A model generated the notes under the pieces. That model saw nothing but the letters and a program-made list of their open reading frames with translations, was not told where the DNA came from and ran no database searches. A stretch of 6,864 nt of DNA. Source: Planctomycetota bacterium. GTDB taxonomy: Bacteria; Planctomycetota; Planctomycetia; Pirellulales; Lacipirellulaceae. The DNA is taken from positions 1 to 6,864 of the forward strand of contig JAKEIB010000122.1 in assembly GCA_022614705.1 (NCBI GenBank), given 5' to 3'. Numbering within the stretch: the first letter of the stretch is position 1; each line of letters begins with the position of its first letter. The position numbers and the translations under genes are program-made. Below, one piece after another: positions 1-6,526 of this stretch.

Positions 1-2079
1 CCACACCACATAGTCGGCCGCGTCGACCACGCCATCCTCGTTGAAGTCGCCGGGAAGATCTTCCGCCGGCATCAAATGGTAAATGATGGTCACATTATCC
101 ACGCGACTCGTTCCGCCCGTCATGACAGCTCCGCCATTTGCCGAAATGGTCGACATGTCGACCAGGCGCAGAAACAGCGTCGGTTGATCGTCGAGTGCCG
201 CGATGCTGCTCAGATCGAATTCATAAAAGTGTTCGACAAGATGAGTTGTTAAGTTCCAGGTCGGGTTCGGCGCGGCGTTGGCCAGAACTGAGTACGTGAT
301 GCCCGTGTCGATAAACGTGCCGGCGCCGGTGGTGCTGTAGAAAATTCCCCAGTCCCTCGGCCCCGTGTTGCTGCTGGTGTGGTCGAGCTCGAGGCTGATG
401 TCCTGGTACCCTTCGGTGCTGACCTGGAACTGGTAATAATCGCCCACGGCCCAGTTCGTCGAGCTGAAAGATTCGGCCGAGCCATTGCCGGTTGGATTGC
501 TGTACGTTGTAGCTCCCGCGTGAAAACCGAGTGCCGAACCGGTTCCCACTTCGGGGGCGTGCGGACCGGCCGTCGTTGGAATACTTGTCTCAAACGTCCA
601 CTGCGCCGCGACGACTGGCGGCCCCGGCGCGTTGCACGAGTCAACGCAGTAGTTCACCGGGATTTGTATCGATGCGTTGCCGGCTTGTTGGCTGGTGCTC
701 AGGAGCGTGATGGTGCCCGTCTTGGAGCCGGGCGTCGAGGTGTCGAGCGTCACGAAGTGCGTATTGCCGCCGCCCAGGGCCGTGTCCACCTGATTCAGAA
801 AGCTGCCAGACACGCTTCCAGACGTGGTGAGGGAGTAGGTCAGTTCATCGGCACCGAGAGCGACTGCGACCGGGGCGCTGTTGCTCACCATGACGTCGAG
901 GTTGAACGACTGGCCCACGTTAAGCGTGGCCGGCACCATTCCCGCAACGGCTTCCATGATGGCCGGGAGCTGAAAGTCGGCGACGACTGGTATGTGGTCG
1001 GAGACCGTATGGAGCGCGTCGAGGATTTGCGGCTTGGTGTACGACGTCACGCCGTTGAAAACGTAGGTATTACTCGGGTCGTTGATGTTCTCGTTGAACG
1101 TGCTGCCGTTGTTGCCGAAGGCGTGGTAGGAGTGCGCGAGGCCCGACATGCCGGGGACGGTCGGACCGAGGTAGCTCAGCCCGTCGCCGTCGAGAAACTC
1201 GCCGGTAGCGAGCTGAAAATCGAACCGATCGTCCATGCCGCCGGTCGTCAGTCCGCCGCAGCTCGACAGGCAAGGCGCCTGCGTGTGGATATCCGCGAAA
1301 GAGGCGTTGTTATTCCAGCTGCCGAGTCGATCGATTGGATCGTTTGCCTGACCGGCGCCTGGGGCGATGAGCGTTTGGAACGCCGCTTCGCTGCTCGATT
1401 GCATGTTGAAGTCGCCGACGTAAATTGCGTGGGCGCCTTCGCCGAGCGCGTCGGATCCATACGTGGCATCGTTTCGAATCGAGCTCGCTTCAATATTTCG
1501 CCGATCAAGATCGCTCGTGCTGGAACCGGCTTTGTAGTGATCGTTGTAGGCATAGAAATCGGCGGTTGCGCCGTAACCCACGGGACGCAGCTGGTAACGC
1601 ATCGTCGAACGGGCCTGATTCGAGCCATTCACCGTGCCGAAGCGGTTTTCGGCAATCAGCTCGACGGTTTGGGTGTTGTAGACAATGGTCGGGCCGCCGG
1701 CCTGGCCGTCGGGAGCGCTGGTAGCCGCGTTCAGGCTGCCGCGAGCATAGGGAGTTGGCGTCGCGACGGTGCCGTAGATGCCGTTCAGCAAATCGACGAA
1801 CGATTGGGTCGACACGGCATTGGAGAACTGCTCCTGTAGCAGCAGCACGTCGATCGGCCGGGCGATGCCGTTGATCGACTCTTCGCCAATGGCCGTGAGC
1901 ACGATGTCGCTGCCCGCGCGGGCCGTCTGCACGCCGGGCGACACGTTTCCCGTGGCCGTGTTGTAGCTGACGATGCGCAGTTGGGCCTGCGCAGGCTGGC
2001 TCAGAGCTAAGAGCAGGCCCACAAAACCCACGCAGAATTGCAGTTTGCCGCGAACTAGCCAAAAATAGCGAAGCGCCAC
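1..2079 (-). CDS. Secreted endonuclease/exonuclease/phosphatase-family protein with C-terminal dockerin repeat (3' end beyond the window)
   Basis: The frame is open for 693 codons to the window edge. It starts at GTG (2079), with AGAGG ten bases upstream and an in-frame TAA at 2097-2095. Residues 1-32 form a signal peptide with probable cleavage after AQA-32. Residues 34-370 carry the motifs of the EEP (DNase I-like) superfamily: LRIVSYN (34-40), QE with Glu83, H-x-K (His181, Lys183), GDFN (222-225), DDRFD (283-287) and SDH (360-362). These residues bind metal and cleave phosphodiester or phosphomonoester bonds in the family, so all key positions appear present. Residues 373-490 look like an Ig-like segment ending in a Cys pair (CVDSC). 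A beta-sandwich-like domain runs from Trp494 to about 667. A dockerin calcium loop begins at 677 (GDFNEDGVVD) and is cut by the edge. It is probably an exported nuclease or phosphatase acting outside the cytoplasm; the substrate is unknown. A PEP-CTERM tail may follow outside the window (inference). Confidence 0.9.
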   Translation of the reverse strand, partial: MALRYFWLVRGKLQFCVGFVGLLLALSQPAQAQLRIVSYNTATGNVSPGVQTARAGSDIVLTAIGEESINGIARPIDVLLLQEQFSNAVSTQSFVDLLNGIYGTVATPTPYARGSLNAATSAPDGQAGGPTIVYNTQTVELIAENRFGTVNGSNQARSTMRYQLRPVGYGATADFYAYNDHYKAGSSTSDLDRRNIEASSIRNDATYGSDALGEGAHAIYVGDFNMQSSSEAAFQTLIAPGAGQANDPIDRLGSWNNNASFADIHTQAPCLSSCGGLTTGGMDDRFDFQLATGEFLDGDGLSYLGPTVPGMSGLAHSYHAFGNNGSTFNENINDPSNTYVFNGVTSYTKPQILDALHTVSDHIPVVADFQLPAIMEAVAGMVPATLNVGQSFNLDVMVSNSAPVAVALGADELTYSLTTSGSVSGSFLNQVDTALGGGNTHFVTLDTSTPGSKTGTITLLSTSQQAGNASIQIPVNYCVDSCNAPGPPVVAAQWTFETSIPTTAGPHAPEVGTGSALGFHAGATTYSNPTGNGSAESFSSTNWAVGDYYQFQVSTEGYQDISLELDHTSSNTGPRDWGIFYSTTGAGTFIDTGITYSVLANAAPNPTWNLTTHLVEHFYEFDLSSIAALDDQPTLFLRLVDMSTISANGGAVMTGGTSRVDNVTIIYHLMPAEDLPGDFNEDGVVDAADYVVW

Positions 2080-2169
2080 GTTACCACAACCTCTTTACCC
2101 GCCCGCGATCACCAAACCTTCATACTACCAGATGCCGAACCGCGCGTCGCGGAAAAAGTGGCCGGAGTA

Positions 2170-2250
2170 TTTGTAGTCGTCTCGCTCCGCGAGACGCAAT
2201 TTCCTCTCGCGGAGCGAGAGGACTACGCTTTCTTACCGACCAAACTGTAC
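2170..2250. repeat. Two-hairpin REP-like element, copy 1
   Basis: Two 8-bp hairpins with 3-base loops stand side by side: CGTCTCGC-TCC-GCGAGACG (2178-2196) and CCTCTCGC-GGA-GCGAGAGG (2203-2221), separated by CAATTT. The pair is also one larger imperfect inverted repeat, since the outer GTAGTC (2173-2178) matches GACTAC (2221-2226). The block matches 6623-6703 at 75 of 81 positions without gaps. It lies between the lipoprotein stop and the nuclease start, both on the minus strand, where the hairpins could affect mRNA stability or termination. The form resembles bacterial REP/BIME elements moved by a transposase elsewhere in the genome; that origin is inferred. The intergenic space from 2080 to 2343 holds nothing else that I recognise apart from the right-hand extension CACTACC to 2257. 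Confidence 0.85.
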
Positions 2251-2343
2251 CACTACCGTGGCCCCGGTTGTCGTTGGGTTTCTACCCTTGCGGCGGACTG
2301 CCGTGGGCGCACGAGATGGCTGGTTCATCATGCCCCGCGAAAT

Positions 2344-2769
2344 TCACTCGAACGGCCGAATCGCGGGATTGAGCCGCTTGGCTTGCTTTAGCGCATAGCC
2401 GGCCTCGGCAGTCCTTCCTTGCTTCTGCAAAACAAAAGCCTTTGCCGCCAAGACGATGCTCTGATCGGGCGCGGATTGAATTCTGTCCAAGTCGACGCCG
2501 GCTACGGTGAAGTTGCCGAGCGCGGCATTTGCGACGGCGCGCTTGGCAATGGCATCGACCGCAAAGTCCGGGTTCAGCCAGCCAGAATCCGCGGCAATCG
2601 TCAATTTGTCCAACGCCGCCTGGTAATTGCGCTCGTCGAGCGCAGCCACTCCTTCCTGATAGGCAGCGTTCGCCTCGACGCGACTGACGGAAGTTGTTCC
2701 GCCGCCGCAGCCGACAAGCGAAACAACGAGCGCGACTCGGAGACAGTACCGCTGCATGCTGTCGAGCAT
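2344..2769 (-). CDS. Small TPR-containing lipoprotein
   Basis: The product is 141 residues. The ATG at 2769 overlaps the TGA of the upstream DUF1559 gene by one base (TGATG), which points to translational coupling. An ATG four codons later is an alternative start. The N-terminus is a lipoprotein signal with lipobox LVGC (18-21), so the mature protein should begin at Cys21 and be lipid-anchored. Gly-Gly-Gly follows the Cys. The rest is alpha-helical with about three tetratricopeptide-like units (roughly 33-64, 69-100 and 103-136), recognisable from alternating Ala/Leu/Tyr patterns such as AYQEGVAALDERNYQAALDK. TPRs mediate protein-protein contacts, and no catalytic motif is visible. A pairing of a pseudopilin-like gene with a short lipoprotein is common in planctomycetes as I know them. 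A shared envelope function is inference. An upstream in-frame extension of 18 residues is Arg-rich, would lie inside the DUF1559 coding end, and was not used. Confidence 0.82.
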   Translation of the reverse strand: MLDSMQRYCLRVALVVSLVGCGGGTTSVSRVEANAAYQEGVAALDERNYQAALDKLTIAADSGWLNPDFAVDAIAKRAVANAALGNFTVAGVDLDRIQSAPDQSIVLAAKAFVLQKQGRTAEAGYALKQAKRLNPAIRPFE

Positions 2770-4052
2770 CAGTATGCGTATTCCACCGTATCGCCGCCGT
2801 CGCGGGTGCCCATGGCCCGCCACACGACAAGGTCGATGTTATCGCTGATCGTCGTTACGTGGCCGTCGCCGAATCCCACGTTCACCGCGCCCGGATGTTC
2901 GCTCCGCGCTGCGATGATGGCGTGTTCACCTGGCGTATCTGGAATGGAACTCCAGTTTCCACAGTCCCAGCCGGACCAGTTCGGAGGCGCGACATGGTTG
3001 TACTCAGTTGAGTCGTAACCGGCAAAGGGCCAGCCGTTGGACCAGTCCTCCTCGGGCAGCCATGAGCCGGTGCCAAAAAAGTTGAACGTGTCCACCTGTG
3101 GCTGATAGTTCGCGCAGTCGCGGAATAGCTGCTCAATGGGCACGATGCCGTCCGTGCGATTCGGCCAGGTGATAATCTCGGCCTTGGTGGGCAGGGCCGA
3201 CGTGGGTTGCCCACTCCCCTTGATCCTCTCGGAGAAGAATGCCGTCTTGGCAATTCCGTCGGTGAACTGGCCGGGTTTCAAGCCGTCTCCAGCCGAAAAC
3301 GCGCCGTTTCCCAATACGGGAAAACCTTGCGCGTCGAGCGTATCGTGCGTCGTTTGTTTGCTGGACGCCTCGGCGCCGCCGTAGGGCGTCGAGCCGCCGA
3401 AATTGTAGCGGTAGTTGTTCTCCGAAACGATGCGCCCGACGTTCGTATCGCTCGGACAGAGAAACAACGCTTCGGCCGTGGCGTAAGCTTGATAGTTGAA
3501 ATTGACCGGCGTACCGCCCTGCGTCATTTGCTTCTGGTGCGGTACGCTGAAATCGATCAAGTCATACACGACTTGATTTTCCATGTAGGGCAGGATCCAC
3601 AGGTGTACCGAGCGGAAGCCGGTAGAACGCGTGGTGTTAAATTGAACCGACCTGTAACTGGTGTAAGTCGCGAGCGGCGTCCCATTCCGTAGCACCCAGT
3701 CGGGAAGCTGGCGTCCGGGCGGGAATCTATTTCGTCCGCTTTGGTAATTGAGGACGCCCAGCATGATCTGCTTGACGTGGTTCTGGCACTGCGTGCGCCG
3801 CGCCGCCTCCCGGGCGGCCTGAATGGCCGGCAGCAGCAGCGCCACCAGGATGCCAATGATCGCGATCACCACCAAAAGCTCTACCAGTGTGAAACCATGT
3901 AGTAGGCACCGGGCACCCGCCGCGGCGGGTCGGCGTGCCGTAACAGCATTGCCAGGATGCCATGATTTCTTATTGGGGTCGGCGGACGGCACACGGAGTG
4001 TACCTGCTACAGAGCTAATACCGTCGCGCAGCTGTCGATATTTCGTGGACAT
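2769..4052 (-). CDS. DUF1559 (prepilin N-terminal / H-X9-DG) pseudopilin-like protein
   Basis: The product is 427 residues from ATG 4052, chosen because GGGAG lies eight bases upstream. A GTG at 4067 would add five residues but has no well-placed ribosome binding site. The type IV prepilin cleavage motif is G53|FTLVE with the conserved Glu58, followed by the hydrophobic helix (about 54-75) and the family's AAREAARR helix. The C-terminus has the H-X9-DG signature (His386, Asp396-Gly397 in FGDGHV) and ends with the usual VVWRAMGTRDGG segment. Members form a very large planctomycete family resembling type II secretion pseudopilins. They are thought to be processed by a prepilin peptidase and exposed in the envelope; individual roles are mostly unknown. 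The 52-residue leader before the cleavage site is long, and most of its second half is encoded by an element-like palindromic block (3899-4010). A GTG at 3992 is another possible start. It is the first gene of an operon with the TPR lipoprotein. Confidence 0.9.
   Translation of the reverse strand: MSTKYRQLRDGISSVAGTLRVPSADPNKKSWHPGNAVTARRPAAAGARCLLHGFTLVELLVVIAIIGILVALLLPAIQAAREAARRTQCQNHVKQIMLGVLNYQSGRNRFPPGRQLPDWVLRNGTPLATYTSYRSVQFNTTRSTGFRSVHLWILPYMENQVVYDLIDFSVPHQKQMTQGGTPVNFNYQAYATAEALFLCPSDTNVGRIVSENNYRYNFGGSTPYGGAEASSKQTTHDTLDAQGFPVLGNGAFSAGDGLKPGQFTDGIAKTAFFSERIKGSGQPTSALPTKAEIITWPNRTDGIVPIEQLFRDCANYQPQVDTFNFFGTGSWLPEEDWSNGWPFAGYDSTEYNHVAPPNWSGWDCGNWSSIPDTPGEHAIIAARSEHPGAVNVGFGDGHVTTISDNIDLVVWRAMGTRDGGDTVEYAY
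3899..4010. repeat. Element-like palindromic block inside the 5' coding region of the DUF1559 gene
   Basis: The ends form imperfect inverted repeats: GTAGTAGGCAC at 3899 against GTAGCAGGTAC read inward from 4010 (9 of 11). Inside are a perfect 16-base palindrome ACCCGCCGCGGCGGGT (3915-3930) and a small hairpin around GGCACACGGAGTGTACC (3988-4004). The size and structure suggest a short non-autonomous repeat. No second full copy is in this window, so repeat status is inferred. On the minus strand it is read through and encodes roughly residues 15-51 of the DUF1559 leader. Confidence 0.5.
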
Positions 4053-4099
4053 GGATCGAACTCCCACTCCAGAATCGCCTGCTAGGTCGCCAGATAAGG

Positions 4100-4184
4100 A
4101 GGTCAGGCTTTTAGCCCGACAGAAACCGCGAGCAAGTCAGGTCGCCACAGGCGACTCGCCGGGGCGAGCTGGAAAGCCTGACCT
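4100..4184. repeat. 85-base element with 12-base perfect inverted ends
   Basis: AGGTCAGGCTTT (4100-4111) is matched exactly by AAAGCCTGACCT (4173-4184) in inverted orientation. Between them are two further tight hairpins, GTCGCC-ACA-GGCGAC (4141-4155) and CTCGCC-GG-GGCGAG (4155-4168), which share one base and so are alternatives or adjacent. The structure fits a short palindromic dispersed repeat of the planctomycete type. No second copy is in the window. It falls between the putative DUF1559 promoter and the start codon, so it would be in the mRNA leader. Confidence 0.65.
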
Positions 4185-4215
4185 ACAGCCTAAACTATTT
4201 CACGCGTCCACGTAG

Positions 4216-4244
4216 ATTATAAAAATCCGGCCGAGAATTGCCAC
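4216..4244 (-). promoter_or_regulatory. Putative sigma70-type promoter of the DUF1559-lipoprotein operon
   Basis: Read on the minus strand, a -35-like GTGGCA (4244-4239, four of six consensus bases) is followed by a 17-base spacer and a perfect TATAAT (4221-4216). Transcription would start near 4209 and give a leader of about 155 bases that includes the 85-base repeat. The TATAAT box and the ideal spacing support the call. The AT-rich stretch could be chance. Confidence 0.5.
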
Positions 4245-4258
4245 TCGTTTTGGGTATG

Positions 4259-4371
4259 GGTAGTGGTCCAGTTCGCCTAATTCTGCATCGTGTCATTCCG
4301 AGGTCCGCCGAGGAATCAAGCCAGACCCCTCGGCGGACCTCGGGGTGACAGAAGCAAACTGTACCACTACC
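4259..4371. repeat. 113-base MITE-like element with inverted ends and a central 23-bp hairpin
   Basis: The ends GGTAGTGGTCCAGTTCGC (4259-4276) and GCAAACTGTACCACTACC (4354-4371) are inverted copies matching at 16 of 18 positions. In the centre, 4291-4313 and 4328-4350 form a 23-base inverted repeat with two mismatches (both G-T if transcribed) around a 14-base loop. The right end shares CAAACTGTACCACTACC exactly with 2241-2257, next to the two-hairpin element. No protein is encoded. The hairpin could also end transcription arriving from either side, but it has no T-run. Confidence 0.75.
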
Positions 4372-4487
4372 TCGTTTTGCTGAAAGTCAGACGCCTTCTA
4401 CCCAGCGGTTTACGCGCTGATCTGCCTATCCCATTTTGGTTCCTTTGGTCGCAGTTCCCCCGGTTTTTCTTGTGAAAGTTTTGTTAA

Positions 4488-4539
4488 AAACTGTCAGAAT
4501 CCTTGCATCCCGCGCGGCATCGGCATAGGCTGACAGTTT
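4488..4539. promoter_or_regulatory. Split inverted repeat upstream of the PEP-CTERM gene, possible operator
   Basis: AAACTGTCAG (4488-4497) and CTGACAGTTT (4530-4539) are perfect inverted copies 42 bases apart centre to centre, close to four DNA helix turns. They lie 77-128 bases upstream of the start codon, where a regulator would bind. An alternative is a stem with a 32-base loop in the leader RNA. I could not identify a convincing sigma70 promoter around it, and the binding protein is unknown. Confidence 0.4.
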
Positions 4540-4601
4540 GGGGATTGCAGCGGATTTCATCTCAGGCACGTCGGTGGTATTTCACAGGCTTTGAGTCTTG
4601 C

Positions 4602-4609
4602 AAAGGGAG
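4602..4609 (+). promoter_or_regulatory. Ribosome binding site of the PEP-CTERM gene
   Basis: AAAGGGAG ends six bases before the ATG at 4616. This fixes the start at 4616 rather than at the in-frame TTG at 4598, which lies upstream of this site and would put it inside the coding sequence. Confidence 0.85.
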
Positions 4610-4615
4610 CTACTG

Positions 4616-6520
4616 ATGAAGCGCATGGTTCTTGTTTTGTCTACGCTCGTTGCGCTGGCCGCAATGCCGTTGGCGGCGAGCGCCGCGGATCTGATCGCGT
4701 ACTGGAATTTCAACGATTTGGCGATTACAACCGCTGGACCGCCGGGCAGCTCACCTGCCCACCCCACATTGATTGGCGCCACCACGGGGACCGGCACGTT
4801 GAGCCTCACGGGCTTCGCGGGAAACATTGACGACTTCACCGGCACGAGCGTCAATTCAATCCCAGTGAACACTCCGGGCGAAGAGTCGCTGACGCTCATC
4901 CCAGGCACCGGGTTGCCAGGCAATGGCGGTTATCTCCAATTTGAATTCTCGATGACCGGCTTGAGCAACCTCGGAGTTTCTTACGCAACTCAGGGCACCA
5001 GCTCCGGTTTTAACAGCAACCAGTGGTCTTACAGCACCGACGGCACGATCTTTACCAACTTCGAGTCGCCCGTCGTGCCGGCAACCGCGTATTCGCTGAC
5101 CGGGCCGTTGGTCACTTCTGGTTTGGACAACGCGGCGACCGCCTACCTGCGATATACCGTCAACGGTGCGACAGGCACCGGCACCGGTAACAATCGCATC
5201 GATAACATTCGGTTGGAGTCGAACGCCTCGCCGCCGCCGCCACCCAATCCGGCCACGCTGCCGCAGCCGGGGGACATCGTTTTTGGGCTCAACAACAGCA
5301 ACGCAACAAGAACGCTGGAATTAGTGCGTGGCCCGGCCTCGGCGAGCGGCGGCGTCAAGCACCCCGGTCCCTGGTCGACCACGGCCTTCATTCAATCGGT
5401 TGAGTTCGACAATTTGGATGGGCAGACCCACAACTCCGAAGGCAACCTCTTAGGCGTCGATTTCGGCATCGCGGCCAACGGCGGCATCATCTATAACCTT
5501 GCCACCCAGGGCTCGATCCCCGCGCCCGCTGGACAGGCGATCGGCAATACCCGCGCCGCGCCCAATAATATCGGGCACGACGGCAGCCTTACCCTGTCTC
5601 GGCTGGCGGGTCTATCGGTCAGCCCCGACAACACCAAGATTGCTGCTGTAGGCTTCGAAGCCGGAACCGTGATCGTGTACGACTACACGGCCGGCGATAC
5701 GTTGGGTGCCGGAGCAGCGCTGGCCAACGGCCGCCAGACCCCACCCACTCCCTTATCGATACTGGTTGCCGGGAGCACGCAGGGGACAGCTTGGCGCGAT
5801 AACAATACAGTTTTGGCGTTTTCGAGCTTTGGCGACTTGTATGAAGTTGAGGCCACCACAATGACGCCCGCATATCAGGTCACCGCTACCACCGATGCTG
5901 TTTTCGGAACGCCCTTTATCGGCAGCAATTTCGCGGCGATCGCCTACAATCCGGATGTCTCGCCCTACGTGTATGCCCTCTACAGCGGGTTCAGTACGAG
6001 CGCGGTGCCAAATTCACAAACCAAATTGTACGTCTTCGATCCTGGCAATGAATACACCCAGGTCGCCGACATCGACCTGAGCACGACGTCCCAGACAGGC
6101 CGTGAAATGGCTTTGGACGAGGATGGGAACCTGTTCATCAGCGGGTTCGACTCCACGATTACGTTCATCCCCGCCAGTGAAGTCCTTAACCCGGCCATGT
6201 TAACGGACAACTCGTCGGTGTTCTGGTACCAGTCCACGTCCGCCGCCACTTCGTTCGTCGGTATGGACATCGGCTTCTCAGCCGGAATTCCCGGCGATTA
6301 CAACGGCGACGGCAAAGTGGACCAGGCCGACTACGCTCTGTGGGCTAAAGACCCGGACTCCTACGGCGGTAATCCGGGCGGGTACAACACGTGGGTGCAG
6401 AACTTCGGCGAGCCGAGTGCCGGCGCCGGTGGCGGCAATGGCTCCGTGCCCGAGCCGGCAAGTATCACGATGCTGGCCATCGGCCTGGCGGCCCTGTGCT
6501 TCCGACGCCGTAGTGCTTAG
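4616..6520 (+). CDS. Secreted beta-sandwich / beta-propeller protein with dockerin repeat and PEP-CTERM sorting signal
   Basis: The product is 634 residues. Residues 1-23 are a signal peptide (MKRM start, hydrophobic core, ASA|AD cleavage). Residues 30-200, from WNFN to RIDNIRLES, form a beta-sandwich-like domain similar to one in the nuclease at the left edge. A proline linker follows (SPPPPPNP, about 203-210). Residues 218-555 have repeating blade-like strands (for example LAGLSVSPDNTKIAAVGF, TVIVYDY, AWRDNNTVLAF, LYVFDPGN, MALDEDGNLFISGF) as in WD40/NHL-type beta-propellers; this is a pattern call only. One dockerin type I calcium loop is complete: Asp561, Asn563, Asp565, Asp569, Asp572. 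The C-terminus is a PEP-CTERM signal: VPEP (611-614), a hydrophobic helix (616-629) and Arg-Arg-Arg (630-632). Such proteins are recognised by an exosortase and sorted to the cell surface or matrix. No enzyme motif was seen, so ligand and role are unknown. Confidence 0.9.
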   Translation: MKRMVLVLSTLVALAAMPLAASAADLIAYWNFNDLAITTAGPPGSSPAHPTLIGATTGTGTLSLTGFAGNIDDFTGTSVNSIPVNTPGEESLTLIPGTGLPGNGGYLQFEFSMTGLSNLGVSYATQGTSSGFNSNQWSYSTDGTIFTNFESPVVPATAYSLTGPLVTSGLDNAATAYLRYTVNGATGTGTGNNRIDNIRLESNASPPPPPNPATLPQPGDIVFGLNNSNATRTLELVRGPASASGGVKHPGPWSTTAFIQSVEFDNLDGQTHNSEGNLLGVDFGIAANGGIIYNLATQGSIPAPAGQAIGNTRAAPNNIGHDGSLTLSRLAGLSVSPDNTKIAAVGFEAGTVIVYDYTAGDTLGAGAALANGRQTPPTPLSILVAGSTQGTAWRDNNTVLAFSSFGDLYEVEATTMTPAYQVTATTDAVFGTPFIGSNFAAIAYNPDVSPYVYALYSGFSTSAVPNSQTKLYVFDPGNEYTQVADIDLSTTSQTGREMALDEDGNLFISGFDSTITFIPASEVLNPAMLTDNSSVFWYQSTSAATSFVGMDIGFSAGIPGDYNGDGKVDQADYALWAKDPDSYGGNPGGYNTWVQNFGEPSAGAGGGNGSVPEPASITMLAIGLAALCFRRRSA

Positions 6521-6526
6521 ATAGTC

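Larger units (their letters stand above)
4053..4615. other. Divergent intergenic region rich in small repeats
   Basis: This region separates the minus-strand DUF1559 operon from the plus-strand PEP-CTERM gene. From left to right it holds the DUF1559 ribosome binding site (4061-4065), an 85-base inverted-end element (4100-4184), a probable minus-strand promoter (4216-4244), a 113-base element with a long hairpin (4259-4371), a 10-base inverted repeat (4488-4539) and the ribosome binding site of the plus-strand gene. The open frames here are short, read through palindromes and show no protein family, so I call no gene. Confidence 0.75.

Noticed and set aside
379..1839. Plus-strand open frame of 486 codons opposite the nuclease gene
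   Set aside because: It is antisense to a frame with signal peptide, EEP motifs and dockerin. The product is rich in Arg, Val and Gly, with no recognisable domain. Long antisense frames are expected in GC-rich genes.
1505..2062. Minus-strand 185-codon frame starting near the nuclease start
   Set aside because: It overlaps the nuclease in another frame and has an Arg/His-rich composition typical of a shifted reading of GC-rich coding DNA.
2158..2391. Small plus-strand frame across the first REP-like copy
   Set aside because: It translates the palindromes and runs into the end of the lipoprotein gene on the other strand. A similar peptide arises at the second copy, which is explained by the DNA repeat.
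4501..4536. Possible sigma70 promoter TTGCAT, 17 bases, TAGGCT
   Set aside because: Both boxes match the consensus poorly (about half the positions), which is no better than chance in this sequence.
4564..4580. Possible sigma54 promoter (AGGCACG with TGGTA four bases later) before the PEP-CTERM gene
   Set aside because: The -24 half is good, but the -12 half lacks the essential GC, and the site would leave a very short leader.
4598..4615. Earlier TTG start for the PEP-CTERM protein
   Set aside because: It would place the ribosome binding site inside the coding sequence and put extra residues in front of a normal MKR-type signal peptide.
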